Shown in pieces: positions 22,273 to 34,219 of a stretch of DNA of 64,000 nt (position 1 is the first letter of the stretch; each line of letters begins with the position of its first letter). Below the pieces are notes generated by a model. That model was given only the letters and a program-made list of their open reading frames with translations, did not search any database and had not been told where the DNA came from. Position numbers and translations under genes: made by a program. The stretch covers positions 28,772,087 through 28,836,086 of the forward strand of contig OZ010787.1 in NCBI GenBank assembly GCA_963932465.1. Reading direction: 5' to 3'. The DNA is from Maratus speciosus. Taxonomy: Eukaryota; Arthropoda; Arachnida; Araneae; Salticidae.

Positions 22273-22519
22273 TGAATACGTTGGATGACCACTGCGACTT
22301 CAAGCTTATTAAATTGATTAGAGCTGTCGACTGGTACAATATTCTGTCACCAGTAAATCCTTAGAGATGTTTTCATAGTTCTTATTCGAACATTTCTGCA
22401 AAATAAATGGTATGGTACTCCCTTTCAGAATTTGTCGATACAAAAGTTGTCGTAGTTGACAGCTATGGATAAACTTTTTCGAATGTTGTGGGAAAAATAT
22501 TACCTTCTCATCTTTTATA

Positions 22520-22685
22520 CTGTGCCATTGCTGCCAACGCTTACGTTCTTTTTACCACAAAAAATTAAAAGAAATTTTTGCATTATTTAATCGGCAGGCG
22601 ATTAAACATGGTAAAATTTTCTATTAAATTTTTGTGGTACACAAAAGCGTAAAATTTGGTAGCTACGGCTCAACCGCTTTTTTTC
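22520..22685. mobile_element. inverted-repeat MITE related to the GCTGCCA group
   Basis: Left ATTGCTGCCAACGCTTACG, right CGTAAAATTTGGTAGCTACG. Interior GAAATTTTTGC-TTATTTAATCG block as in 46160-46291 and 52010-52160. The 6-bp duplication seen for other members was not found here. Confidence 0.6.
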
Positions 22686-22881
22686 TTTTATAATGTAGGT
22701 GAAGGGAACCATTTATTAATTTTTCAATACATGTTTTCGTAAATACTGCAGTAAATAATTTTACCGTTTTCGAAACAAAATTATTTTGCCCGTGAAAGAG
22801 TTTTCACTTGCAAGGATGCAAGCTCTGCGCCACAAATTGTTGATTTTCAGCACTAATTTTTAATAACGTTTCTTCGCCTTG

Positions 22882-23302
22882 TTAAGGGCATAGTTCAGTC
22901 ACACGAAAAGAACCGTTCGCTAATGCTATTCTTATGTAAGAAATTTATAAAGATATCTCGGTCACATTTCAATATTTTTAGATGATTTTTTTCGCAGTGC
23001 CTAGCTGAGGTCGATCTATATGCAGGACGTTTTCTACTTTTTCAATTTCGTTTACAAGTATTTTTAATCAGGACATTGTCATTTTCAGAACTGGTTCCTA
23101 AAATGAAAGCATCCTCTTGAAAAAAATGCCCGAGGAAAATCGAAAAAGTAAAAAACGGCCTTTTTACAGATCGACCTCAGCTAGTCACTGCAAAAAAAAT
23201 TATTTAAAAATATTAAAATGCGACCGAGATTTCTTTATAAATTTCTTCCATAGGAATAGCATTAGCGAACGGTCTTTTCACGTGACTGAAGTAGGCCCTT
23301 AA
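22882..23302. mobile_element. TTAA-flanked foldback, about 150-bp arms
   Basis: TTAA at 22882-22885 and 23299-23302, with GGGC...GTTCAGTCAC and GTGACTGAAGTAGGCCC ends. Arms pair along 22886-23035 and 23150-23298, for example ACCGTTCGCTAATGCTATTC with GAATAGCATTAGCGAACGGT. No coding capacity; the 61-codon plus frame lies inside an arm. Confidence 0.85.
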
Positions 23303-23614
23303 CTCTCAGAAATTCTGTCACAAAATAAGATGGGGAGTACTATAACAATTTAGTGGTAACGATCAGCCGTTTCTGGCGCAGCGGTTGCATCCCTGCACTT
23401 GCATAGCTGCTATCTTGGGCTGTGTTTCGGTACCACTAAAATTTAATAGAAATTTTTGCCTTAATCCTTTGATTACGAATCAAGGTAGGGTACTACTTTT
23501 ATATTCAATCGTACCACAAACTACAAAAATTGTTCTTTGTCGTAGATTTCGCTCGAAAATATCCTTGTTAGATGCTTCTGGCAGAGGTTTCTTTTCAAAA
23601 AATTGGTAAGAGTA
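23303..23614. other. fragment related to the GCTGCCA MITE group
   Basis: 23402-23470 carries CATAGCTGCTATCTTGG and CCACTAAAATTTAATAGAAA, as in 46160-46291, but no matching right end could be located. The 74-codon frame here is not considered a gene. Confidence 0.45.
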
Positions 23615-24037
23615 CAGGCCTCGGAGCGGTCACTTTTTTAGCCATCACTAAATTTATAAAAGGATTTTTATGGCACATTACTTTAAGAATTTCGATAAAA
23701 AACTCGCCATGAAGCGAGTTCCTGCGATATTTACAAGCAACATCTAAAACGGAAATTTTCGTAAGGAAATATTAGTGGTAAAAGTTCTGATTTAGTCTCT
23801 ATAGGCTAGTTCCATGGGTTTTCGCAGAGTGAGTCACATAGCTGATAATTTCTATGCTTATAGGCCATCGTTGTTTTCGAAAAGTCTGCTTGGCCTTATC
23901 CAATTAATGAGATATCGCCCATAAAATAAGTCACATTTTCCCGTTCTAAAATACTGGTAGCCGAAAATCACAGCCTGTTACTTACACTAAAAGTTCTCAT
24001 GGAAATAGCCTATAAAAACATACCGCTCCGAGGCCTG
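23615..24037. mobile_element. inverted-repeat element with CAGGCCTCGG ends
   Basis: CAGGCCTCGGAGCGGT at 23615-23630 and ACCGCTCCGAGGCCTG at 24022-24037 are perfect 16-bp TIRs. A second inverted pair (TAGGCTAGTTCCATGGG and TCATGGAAATAGCCTA) lies inside. Target duplication unclear. 423 bp, non-coding. Confidence 0.75.
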
Positions 24038-26660
24038 GAATAGAATATAAAACTAGCAGCCTTCGCTCGCTACACTGGTCGGTTTATCCAAACAAAACTT
24101 TAATCAAACGAAATATATCGGTATATTTGTTCTTGTGTTTTATAACAATATATACATTTATCTCCAATGATCTTCCGCATTGATGAAAACAATATGAATG
24201 GCCATTGTGGTTTTATATCTTCTAATGTCTCAAATAAAATTTGGACTGTTAAGAAGCAAACCTTTTAGTTGATTATTTACAATGGAATATGGAAAAGAAC
24301 GGAAGAACAATATATAGCATATTAAAATCATCTCTAGCAACTTAAAAACGCAAATCTCATCAAAATCCGTTCCGTAGAATCTTCTAATAAGACTAATTTT
24401 TCATAATCGGGTTAACCAGATTATAGAACATTTGGTACTATTTGGTTATTTCGTCGTTCAAAAATCTATCGCCAATCTATAAGATTAAATGCCAATAATG
24501 TTTGATCATAAATGTCACATTCACTTGACTTTAAGCACGTGTTTACGTCATCAAATGATTTTTATTTCGACGTTTTATTTGTATTTTTATTAACGTTATA
24601 CTAATTTATTTGTTCTTTCATTATTTAAAATAAAAATTATGTCAATTTGAATAATTTGGAGAGTGGTTTGGTGATTTATATAATTTGGCGAAATTAGTCA
24701 ACGGGATAACTAAGTAGTACCGAATTTTCACCTATAATCGTATAGCGAAGCGATGTAGAACAATATGTGTTATATACTAAACACTTTCCTGAAAATTATC
24801 TAACAACCAGTGCTAATTCCATCGAACTCAAATCAGTCGAAACTTTTAAAAAGATTAATCTTTCAAAATAGGGTTCACTGATTAATGTACTTTCGCACAT
24901 AATTCCATAACTAAGCAACGTAGAATGATATGTGTTACATACGAAACCCTTTCTTCAACATTTATCTAACTAACAATGCAAGTCTTCTCAAAATCCATTC
25001 AAAAGAACTCAAGTTATAAGTGGTGGGACCGAAATTGCTCCTTGTACTTTTTAGGTGGAGTAGCTGGTTAAATATATCTTTCATAATCGCGTTAACATGA
25101 TTGTATAACTTTCAGGAATGTAGCGTAGGCTATACGCCGTAGACCTTCTGGATTGTTTTAGAAATTCTGAACACTCTCCATAGCTATAACATATATATTC
25201 TCTAGTGTATACCCTCTGCCTGTAGATTTTATCCTACTTTTTTTACACTACACCGCTGAGAACTTTCTACTCGCTCCATAACTAACAATGTAGAATATTT
25301 CTCTATTCTAAAAAAAGCAACTTACGCTGTCACCGCCGCCGCCGCCGCCGGTTTTGAGTTTTTTGTGACCGAAGGTCTTTCTGCGTTAATATTAAGAAAA
25401 ATATTGCATACAAAAATATGAAAATCGGCGGTATTATAGAGAAATGTTTGATAAACACGCTAATGCAGACAGTTTTCAAATCGAAAAATTATTTTAAGCG
25501 ATATTTAATGCTAAATTTGGACAAAGTCGTTCCATTAAAAAGTTTTATAGGAGCAAAAACTATACATCGGAATTTAATCATTTTTACATCATTTTATACG
25601 TTATAATTTCCCGGTGTGCAGAATGCATTTAATTTTTTAATTTGACTCATTTTTTGAGCTTTTATTTCTATTTTAAATTCAAATTCTCAGCACTTCGAGA
25701 GATATTTTTTACTTACTTTAGAAAATTGTACTACTTTAACCTGTTGCTAACTATATAAACAGCGCAAACAATAATGTTTGCTTCAAATTAAAGATTTATT
25801 TACACGTAACTATTATAAACAGAAAAAAAACATTCAAATTTGAATTAAATAATTACGTATAAAAAGCAGGAACTTATTGAAAATTACTTCATAAAAACTA
25901 TATTTACACGTGAATTTTAACAGAGAAAGGATATTTTAAAATAATAAATTCATTAACATGCGTTAGAAGTCTTAAACAGGAGAAATTACGTCACATTTAC
26001 GTCACATTACACTTATTACGTAAAACGAACAAAAATAATATTGCAAAACAGTTTAAATTTAAAAATTGCGCGAGACATTTATTTGATATTTCGAGATGAA
26101 CTTTTCAACTATTTTTGTTGGGACAGCGCAAATAATATTTCATTTCTAACAAAAGTATTTTCACGTGAATATTAAAAAGAGAAATAAAAGTTTGGTGAAA
26201 ATTGCGTGAGATTAAAAACGATACATTCAAAATGCCTTTCATTTATTTATTTATTTATTGAACAACAAACATACGACTTGTGTGCTTCACATGAGAGCCC
26301 GCTTAAAATGTCCTATTTAAAATAACTTCCTTTTCGCTTTGTTAAAAAATACCGGGAGACAAAGACTCTGTTTACTTAATACATATTATATTAGCTTACT
26401 TTGAAATGTTTAACTGGTTTTATTTAATCAAAGAGGAAAACAGCCATAGTATTTTTTAACAGCAGCTGATTTTTCCTTAAAATTCCTCAATCAAATAGAA
26501 ATGAATAGAAACCCGTTTATAGGGAGATCGCCACTGTTTTTTAAATTGTAATTCAATCTTTCAAAATCTTTTTAAAGCCGATCAAATTAGCGTGCTTTTA
26601 GAAAATGCGGTGTCTGAACGGGGGTTGGCGAGCGTAGCTCGTAGGAGGCCGATCCCCCTA
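24038..26660. repeat. old decayed repeats, about 190-bp themes
   Basis: Several diverged units repeat the theme CTAAC-AC...CATC-AAATCC..., then TTTCATAATCG-GTT-AC, then CTAAGCAACGTAGAATGATA and ATACTAAA, at about 24340, 24790 and 24960. 25150-25310 recurs at 26930-27075 (CTCTGCCTGTAGATTTTATC in both). A short (CCG)6 run is at 25333-25350. The TTTA-repeat at 26237-26257 is followed by ACATACGACTTGTGTGCTTC, similar to 59000-59040, perhaps the 3' end of a retroelement on the minus strand. No coding signal. Confidence 0.5.
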
Positions 26661-26667
26661 GTGCTAA

Positions 26668-27350
26668 AAATTGAAACAATCCTTTAAATATTACCTAACT
26701 GCGCAACTCCAATCAAAATACGTTAAGAAGAACTTTAAATAAAAGGTAATCGTTCACAATTGTGTTCACCTAGTTTTGGAACTTTCTCTTGTAATTTGAT
26801 TTTCTGCAGTCTGATTTGCTGTCAAGTTTATGTTTCAGAAAAAACAATAATCTAGAAGAAAACTTCGCTACATAGAAGTACCATCCATGCAAGAAGTACC
26901 AATCATAGGTACCAATCATAGACTTTCTGGATTTTTTAGAAATTCTGCACACCCTTCATAGCTATGTATAACATATATACTCTCTAGTATAACCTCTGCC
27001 TGTAGATTTTATCCTACGTTTTTTTACACTACACCACTGAGAATTTTCCTCATAGCCCCATTAATAAAAATGTAGAATATCTTAAAAATTGGAGCAATCC
27101 TTGAAATATTATCTAACTGCAACTCCAATCAAAATACGTTCATTAGAACTTTAAATAAAAGGCGATGTTTAACAATTGGGTTCACCTAGTTTTGGAACTT
27201 TCTCTTGTAATGTGATTTTCTGCAATCTGATTTGTTGTCAAGTTCAGAAAAAAAAAATAACCCAGAAGAAAACTTCGCTACAGTGAAATACCCTCCGTGC
27301 AAGAAGTACCGATCATGCAAGAAGTACCAACCATCCCCAAAAAATTATCG
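26668..27350. repeat. tandem duplication of a roughly 420-bp unit
   Basis: 26668-26840 and 27086-27250 align with few changes (both contain ACTCCAATCAAAATACGTT, then TTCACCTAGTTTTGGAACTT, then ATTTTCTGCA.TCTGATTTG). Both are followed by TAGAAGAAAACTTCGCTACA-type sequence and CATGCAAGAAGTACC. Part of the wider old repeat field. No gene. Confidence 0.7.
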
Positions 27351-27840
27351 AACTAACAGTATAAGTCCCATCAAAATACATAAAGCAGAACTCAAATTAT
27401 AAATGGGTGGAAGGAAAGACAAATTTGCATTTTATATAATTATAGTAGATATATCTTTCATAATTGCGTTCACCTTTCTCTATAACTTTTTTAATAGCTC
27501 AATAACTAAGCAACATACAATGAAATGTTATACACTAAAACCGTTACTGAAAAGTTATGCATCAGTGCCACTTGAATCAAAATCTGTTCTATAGAATTTT
27601 TTTAAAAGGCTAAACTTTAATAATCATATTCACTTAATTTTTTAACTTATTCCTTTATTTCTATAACCAAGCAACGTAGTATGTAACTGTGTGTATACAC
27701 AAAAACCATTCCAAAAACATTACTTAATTAATAGTGGAATATCCTATCAAAATATTATAAATAACCGGAATGAAATGCAAATTTCAGATGATGATGAGAT
27801 GATGATTCAGAGATGATGATGATACGATTTCATAGGTGCC
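27351..27840. repeat. further decayed copies of the 190-bp theme and a GAT microsatellite
   Basis: 27470-27560 and 27625-27710 repeat the CTAAGCAAC / CCAAGCAACGTAGTATG theme. 27787-27832 is an imperfect (GAT)n run. The 63-codon plus frame at 27403 is a by-product. Confidence 0.5.
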
Positions 27841-28068
27841 AATCTTAAACTAATCTTCCGTAATGCGTGAGTTAATTTGACCCTGGTTTAATGCGTTCCG
27901 AACCAGATTTTTTTTTTTTTTTAATGAAATTAAAAAAGTTCCATGGAGTTAATTCCTTCAATTAAGTAAATAAAGATTCATGAAATAAATTTCCTGGTTC
28001 GAAAGTGGTTAACCTGGATCAAATTAATCCAGATTTTACTGAAGATTAGTGGAAGGTTGGCAGCCATG
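27841..28068. mobile_element. MITE of the 6-bp-duplication group, copy B
   Basis: Ends CATAGGTGCCAA and TTGGCAGCCATG, flanked by a perfect 6-bp duplication CGATTT (27835-27840 and 28069-28074). Palindromic interior: CTAATCTTCCGTAAT paired with ACTGAAGATTAG, and TGGTTTAATGCGTTCCGAAC paired with its partner. Closest relative 49853-50096. 228 bp, non-coding. Confidence 0.85.
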
Positions 28069-28497
28069 CGATTTTCTGTAATAAAATTCATCGTGAAGTT
28101 TTCGCTTCATACGCAAACGATGTTTTCAACATTGTAGCTAATACACCGATTGGCGAGGTATCCGTTTACGTAAGATTAACCAGGAATCCCATGATCAACT
28201 ACCAAAAGAAAGGTGAATATATGGCTTTTGAGATTCTTTTATTTTATGCGGGAGCAAGTAATAAATCAAGAAAGATTGTTTCCATACCTTATTCTTAATT
28301 TATTATTTTCATTCAAAATGTAAACGTTTCACTCATTTCATTTAAAATACATACATTTATAATAAATAGATTTAAAATACATGTCTTACACTAATTTCAT
28401 TGAAAAAACTGAAACGTAAAACAATAATAGGAAATAATGTTATAACTTATAACAAAAAATTGATTTTAATTTACGTACGCGAAATGTAACTACCATA
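28069..28497. other. AT-rich DNA, nothing recognised
   Basis: No features seen. Confidence 0.4.
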
Positions 28498-28662
28498 ATT
28501 TCCGGCGTATAATCCACGGATCAAACAATTCTCTTTGGACCGAGAAATTTTATTTAATAATTGAAGTCAAATATTTACTGCGATTTAAGAAGTTACATTT
28601 TATGAAATAAAATTTCAGGGTCCAAAGATAATTGTTTAATCCGCGGATTATACGCCGGAAAT
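28498..28662. mobile_element. TA-flanked palindromic MITE
   Basis: ATTTCCGGCGTATAATCC at the left and GGATTATACGCCGGAAAT at the right form perfect ends, with TA at 28496-28497 and 28663-28664. AATTCTCTTTGGACC pairs with GGTCCAAAGATAATT further in. 165 bp. Tc1/mariner-type by its TA duplication. Confidence 0.85.
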
Positions 28663-29329
28663 TACGCTACTGATATTGGCAATTTTTAAAATGCTAATGG
28701 CGAGATTTATACACGGCTGACATAAAAGTACTCATTTGTTCTTCTTATGAATGAATGAGCAAATGTTAAATCGTGATGTATTATTTGAATTCCAATTTCT
28801 TCCATTGAAAACTTGGTACTTACGTATTATTTGGAGCATGAGATGGATTGCCAAAAATGGTTGCAAGTTACCAATCTTGTTTATCGTTTGCCAGTTACGT
28901 TCAAAACAATAATTTAACATTCATAAATACATAACCTTGTTAAAAATAGCAAATTGTTTAAAAGTAAATAAATAAATAAAATATATAACTTAAAAAAATA
29001 TTATAAGCCATAATAAAAAAAAACTATAATAATAAAATAAATTAAAAACTATAACATACTATCAAATAGACAAAAAAATAAGGGTTGCTTTAATTAGTGT
29101 AATTGTCGCCATGCTTGGCACAATTGTATCTGACATGGCCCGGATGTAATTACCAAAACTTTTTTTAGGTCTACAAACATTGCTTTCTTTTTTAAATATT
29201 ATCGTTTTATAATGTTAATTTCTCAGTCGATCGCTTCCTTGTATTTTAAATAAATTCAATATATATTTTTCTTTTTTTCAAGGCGTTTGTATTTATTTTT
29301 TTTTTCAAACTCATAATAACCGTTTTAAT
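28663..29329. other. AT-rich DNA, nothing recognised
   Basis: The minus-strand 62-codon frame (28732-28920) shows no familiar domain. Confidence 0.4.
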
Positions 29330-29337
29330 TCTTTAAC

Positions 29338-29526
29338 TAGTGTTGCCAGATGGGCTACTTTTTAAAAATCAGATTCTTGATTGGCCCCACTTTTTAGAAA
29401 TGGTAAAATGCGCCTTATTTCACGCCATATTAATTAAGGCTAAAACAAAGGGAATGTTGCCGCTTCAAAAAAGTGGTACCAATCAAGAAATAGGAATTAA
29501 AAAAAAGTAGCCCACTGGCAACACTG
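29338..29526. mobile_element. hAT-type MITE (GGGCTAC family)
   Basis: TAGTGTTGCCAGATGGGCTA at the left and TAGCCCACTGGCAACACTG at the right. Perfect 8-bp duplication TCTTTAAC at 29330-29337 and 29527-29534. Palindromic throughout (TTGATTGGCCCCACTTTTT against AAAAAGTGGTACCAATCAA). Confidence 0.9.
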
Positions 29527-29534
29527 TCTTTAAC

Positions 29535-29973
29535 CAAAAGAATTAGCAAAAAAATTTAATTTGAAGTCCTTCCGTTGCTACAGTAACGGATGTACAATAT
29601 GAATGAATATGGATGAATTATCACTTGTAATGTTAGATATTTTGAGGTTTTGGTGCCAAAGACATCGGCAAATTAGAAAAATATGAAATATATCACGACC
29701 TATTGGACGTAAAAAAGTTGGTTAGTACAATTCGATTCAGCATACAAAAATTCGCTAAAATATGTTATCAGTTAACTATAAAATCAGATTTTTAAGGAAT
29801 TTATTAAAAGTTAAATCTATTGTTTACCATCCTTAGGGGTGGAATTTTAGATAATCATTTCTTAGCGGCATTCTATGTCATAAGAAGTATTTTTAGCCCA
29901 AATTTCAAGATTTTAGGTTCAGTTGTTTGGGCTGCGCGTTGATTAATACACAATCCAGACTTTCTTTTATATA
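29535..29973. other. AT-rich DNA, nothing recognised
   Basis: No features seen. Confidence 0.4.
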
Positions 29974-31218
29974 CACTGCTCAAAAAAATTAGGGGAGCAA
30001 GCAAAAAAGTGAAGAGAACAGTGCAAGACAGCCATATATGGGCATAAAACGGATAGTACACGTGTATTAATGCGCAATACAGAATATAAGGCGCAAAAAA
30101 TTATAAGGGAACTTTTATTCTTTGAAAAGATGAAATGAACACGAAAAGATGGTTTAGGTCAACAAATTGGTTTAATGTAAATGATAAAAAAAATGTATTG
30201 TTTAGAAATGTTGCAAAATTTTTAATATGGCGTGTGGTCGCCTCTAACAGCTAAGACTGCTGCACACCTGTTTTCCATGGATGCGATGAGGGTATCGATA
30301 GGACTTTGGGGAATACTGCTCCACTGCTCAAGAATTTCAATCTCCAAGTCCCGGACAGTAAAAGGAGGCCTCGGTTTCGCAGCAATGCGTCGTCTGAGTG
30401 TGTCCCAAACATGCTCGAACGGATTTAGGTCAGGAGAGCATGCTGGTCATTCCATACGCTGTATTGTTTTAGCTTCAAGCATGTTTTCCACAAGATGAAT
30501 TGTAGGAAGTTTGGCATTATCATGCATGGGAAAAAAGAAACCACTAATTGCTGCAACATAAATGTGGCTTGAGGTCAACGAAATACAGATCATTGGCTTA
30601 CGTGCATAGAGACCACCCTGATGAAGCCTATTTCGGACTGTTTGGCTGGACACCCTTCGTCCTGTGGCCAAGAATAACTGTGTTTGCAGCTAAGTAGCAT
30701 TGCCCGTTGCGTCTCGACTACCTGTTAACAGGATATATCGGTCATCAGTTTCTGTGTTAGCATATTTTCGACCTTGCACTTGTCGATGACTACCATTCCA
30801 TGTGTCTTGGAATCGATTACACAGCCTATCATGGACACTTCTTGCGACTCCAACAGCGTCCAATACACTTCGTTGTGTTTGCCCATATCCAACAGTCCCG
30901 ATAATACGCAAAGCCATGTATTGCGGTAAATCATGTTGTTGTCACATTTTAAAGCCACCTTTTCTCAAAACACAAGGCGAGCAATTGAATTTTACATCTG
31001 AGGCAGGGAAACAGACGTTTCTGCAAAATCCCGATTTCTGCACTTATCTCCTTTTTCTAGTTTTTGACGTCATAAACTTTAATTTACATGTGAAGTTTTC
31101 TTTATCTGTTTGCTACAACCCATTAAATTAAAGATGTTTTATTTTACGCTACTTGTCGGTGGAAATATTTGCTTAATTTAGTGAAAACCATGTGCTCCCC
31201 TAATTGTTTTGAGCAGTG
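29974..31218 (-). mobile_element. Tc1-type transposon, internally deleted
   Basis: TIRs CACTGCTCAAAAAAATTAGG and CCTAATTGTTTTGAGCAGTG, extended by GGGAGCA, are flanked by TA. 1245 bp, shorter than the usual 1.6 kb or so because part of the transposase gene is gone. The CACTGCTCAAAA ends are common among Tc1 elements. The coding relic is on the minus strand. Confidence 0.9.
30235..30960 (-). pseudogene. Tc1 transposase relic, catalytic core partly deleted
   Basis: From the N side: a helix-turn-helix part split between two frames (IIGTVGYGQTQRSVLDAVGV and the overlapping frame); then VSSQTVRNRLHQGGLYARKP, the second DNA-binding helix; then after a gap MHDNAKLPTIHLVENMLEAK and TIQRME, a TGA stop replacing W, and SPDLNPFEHVWDTLRRRIAA near 30410. 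The C-terminus ends RGDHTPY at 30235. The DES-type first catalytic Asp region and the following roughly 100 residues are missing, while the second Asp (HDNA) and the PDLNPFEH third acidic region remain. Dead copy. Confidence 0.9.
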
Positions 31219-31359
31219 TATATACATTATTCCGGTGCGGTGTGAAATCCCGACACGTAGTCAAAGGATTAATCTATAGAAACGCGTAGTACTTCGGCAA
31301 TTAAAATAGGTAGAATCCATTAAATTTTAGTGGTAAGAAAAAAACGCTCAACTTGGCAG
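31219..31359. other. partial MITE sequence
   Basis: 31320-31360 (AAATTTTAGTGGTAAG, AACTTGGCAGC) looks like the right part of a GCTGCCA-group element, cut by the following MITE. Confidence 0.4.
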
Positions 31360-31547
31360 CAGGGTTGCCAGTTCAGACTTTTTTTAATTCAAAAACTTCG
31401 AATTCACACCGGATATTCTGAATGAACTTTTTTACTTTAGGCAATCATGAAATCTACATCGTATAATAAAGAAAAGTATAATACACTAAATTCCTGGCAT
31501 GAATGCGAAATTTTGTAAATAAAAAAATGCCAAACTGCGCAACACTG
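31360..31547. mobile_element. hAT-type MITE related to 8267-8457
   Basis: CAGGGTTGCCAG at the left and GCGCAACACTG at the right. Shared CTTTTTTTAATTC and ATTCACACC blocks with the 8.3-kb copy. No clear 8-bp duplication, perhaps because the site was inside another element. Confidence 0.7.
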
Positions 31548-31957
31548 CTAACTACATTCTCGGCATTTATTACCCCCTTAAAAATCGCTTAATATTTACA
31601 AAAATCAACAAAAAAGTACCTATTCTTTATTTCAGAAATTGAATAATTAAAAGGTTTCTAAATGAAATATGCAATTAGTCGTATGTATCAGGCGAAAAGA
31701 AAGATGTTATAAATGATATTCACATTTACTTAAAATCCGTCATGCGGGAATTTTGCGTCTTAATGTTCGTGTTACACCTTACAAATCACTGATGGATTCA
31801 TTAACATTCCAATTATCACGAGAAATGATTGATTCATCAAAATCCATAATTTATTCAAATATCGATCGCACATGCCAAATTTATTTTCAGAAGGTTCATA
31901 TTGAACTGAAGCTAAATTTTTCTTGTATTAGAATTTTTTTACGGTAGTGTAACACTT
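31548..31957. other. AT-rich DNA, nothing recognised
   Basis: A 64-codon plus frame (31753-31947) has no domain. Confidence 0.4.
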
Positions 31958-32177
31958 TTAAATCCTTGAAGGACGTTGGTATTATAAGTACCACTTAATT
32001 TTAATCCCGAAATACCACAATGACACCAGTATTTTGGAATTAAATTTTGCTTTTATAATGTACGTGAGGAAAAGCTTTTACTTATTTTCAAATATATTTG
32101 TTTGTAAAATGTGATCGAAAATGTTTCATCATATCGATTCTTTAGAAACAAATGGACGTTGTCCCTGAAAGGGTTAA
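31958..32177. mobile_element. piggyBac-type MITE (TTAA target)
   Basis: Left TTAA (31958) with ATCCTTGAAGGACG; right GTCCCTGAAAGGG and TTAA 32174-32177. GGTATTATAAGTACC near 31978 echoes the palindromes in the 15.3-kb element. 220 bp. Confidence 0.75.
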
Positions 32178-33116
32178 ATCTTCAGCCCGGCAATATCAGG
32201 GGCACGAAAAATAGGTGATACCTCTGGACGTCACATTGGAAAGAGCGAGACACGGTATTCGCAATGCGTTACTGCAAGTATCGATTTTATACGAGGATTT
32301 ACAGAAAGAAATAGCAAAAAGTGTTTATTTCTTTTAAATTACAATACTTTTTTAAAATTCATAAATCAGGAATAAGTTATTTTTTATAGCAACAATAACA
32401 ATATCAGAGACATGTTTGTGCTTATAGCATTAATGATGATAAATTACATTCAACAAATGGAAGTGCTGTTAAAAAGATGTAATTACATAAAATATCTAAA
32501 AACCGATTTGACCTATAATGCTATCGTAAAACATATAAATAACGTGAATGTCTTATCGCTTTTTGCTAACGGAAAAGCATACTCAAAAGTGGCAACGGAA
32601 AGGTTGAAAGCTATGTGCTTGAAATGATTGATGTCATAGTCAACAGAAAATTACAAAATGTTGCGTATAAACTCGTAGAAAAATGCATAGCTTTATTTTT
32701 CTTTTATTTACTATTTTCTAATATTTATATGAGCTATTTTTACTCAAAGTTTAATTATAGAGTAGTTTTTAATTTAAAATTCAGCACTATGTTTGGAAAC
32801 TTTATTTTATATTCATTTTTTTATGAGGTAAACATTATAAGCATAAAGGAAATATACAAGTTAAATTTGTATATGTTAACTGGCAATTTTTTTTAATTGA
32901 TGAAAGATTTTATCAAAGGTTAAAGGGAAATCAGAGTGCGTACAATTTCACAAATATTTTATGTAATATTTTGCCATTTTTTCGAAGGAAATTATTACAA
33001 ACGCTGCAATTAAAGAAACCGGTTTCAAATTCTGGGATTTAAATATCAAATACAAATTTTCAAATCATAAATACTGGTGTTAAACTCACCGAAACTTCCA
33101 AGAAATAAGCATACCC
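32178..33116. other. AT-rich DNA; two unassigned short open frames
   Basis: Overlapping plus-strand frames at 32412-32627 (71 codons) and 32615-32896 (93 codons) have no recognisable domain. The second is rich in F, Y, I and L and could encode membrane-like stretches by chance in AT-rich DNA. Not called as genes. Confidence 0.4.
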
Positions 33117-33391
33117 ACTGTCCCCTGAATACTACTTTTCAGTGCTGAAAGAAAAATGGCGGTTGTCGTAGGCGTATATGTTATGCGTTTTCACGGTCAT
33201 CTCAAATTACACAAGAGTATTTTCTAAAAAAATTCTTTTCTTTCTTTAATCTCAGAAAAATAAGACCGAAAAGAACTTTTAAAAATTACTGGTATTAAAA
33301 TTAAACGGGCTGTAGATTAACTGAATAAAATCCGAGTATGAGAGCTGCAATTTTTGTGTCAGCGCTAAGCCCTAGTATTCAGGTGGCGGTG
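33117..33391. mobile_element. GC-ended MITE (CACCGCCCCCTG family), diverged
   Basis: Left CACTGTCCCCTGAATACTA, right CCTAGTATTCAGGTGGCGGT. AAAAATGGCGGTTGTCGTAG matches the family. Diverged ends and no visible duplication suggest an older copy. Confidence 0.75.
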
Positions 33392-33420
33392 GATCCGGAC
33401 ATTAAAAAATAACAAACAGT

Positions 33421-34219
33421 TTAACACTTTAGTGCGCAGGTTTGCATATATGCAAAGAAAACTGTTTTGAATTTAATAGGTTTTTTTGTATTCGCATATA
33501 CCTAATTTACACCAGAAAATCAAAATAACAATAATTGCTTTAATTAAAAAACAGACATTCCGTATTTAAATAAAGTGAAATTAACCATTGAAACTTTCTG
33601 GTGAAAAGTCAGATTCTCTGAGCTATGTAATTTCTAGAACGTATTCTATTATGGGAATTAAAGGGTTAAAGGTTAAGTTTTATAAAATAAATAATTATAT
33701 AAAATAAGGTACTTGGAGACATAATTATTAAAGTACTTACTAATTTGCATTATTTTAGCGTAAAACACCCACACGATAGTAGTTTTTACTTATATTGCAG
33801 ATGTGCAACAGAAGAAAAGATTGACGTATTAAATGAAAAATATATCTCTGATTTATTTCCTTATTTTTACTGTGTTACTGTGTTACTATGTATTTTTACT
33901 GTGTTTTTATTAATACAAATTATTATTTTATACCTTGGAAATATTACAAATAATTAGTTCACTAGATTTGTAGAAAAATTAGTGTTACTGTGTTACTGTG
34001 TTTTTATTAATACAAATTCTTATTTTATACCTTGGAAATATTACAAATAATTAGTTCACTAGATTTGTAGAAAAATTCACAGCTTTGGAATAATGTTTTG
34101 TACAATATTCTAATATTTTTTTGCATTATCATTATTAAATTTTTATTAATACAAACCTTTCAGAGTATCATATATATATTTTTTGAAACAAAATAAAAAA
34201 TCGCGCATTTAAGGGTTAA
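33421..34219. mobile_element. TTAA element (GCGC-ended family) with extra inserted DNA
   Basis: Left TTAACACTTTAGTGCGCAGG, with TGCATATATGCA following; right ATCGCGCATTTAAGGGTTAA at 34216-34219. Longer than the 62.2-kb copy (525 bp) because about 33860-34155 is foreign and also found downstream at 34397-34535 (see next entry and findings). Confidence 0.8.

Noticed and set aside
25333..25350. (CCG)6 run considered as part of a CpG-rich promoter
   Set aside because: Isolated short trinucleotide run without other GC-rich sequence or a gene next to it.
30232..30498. 88-codon plus-strand frame
   Set aside because: Antisense of the Tc1 C-terminus (PDLNPFEH region), which reads correctly on the minus strand.
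30802..31131. 109-codon plus-strand frame
   Set aside because: Antisense shadow of the minus-strand Tc1 transposase relic and its TIR region.
32412..32896. Two overlapping frames considered as a small host gene
   Set aside because: No recognisable domain, composition as expected of AT-rich random sequence, no supporting promoter or splice evidence.
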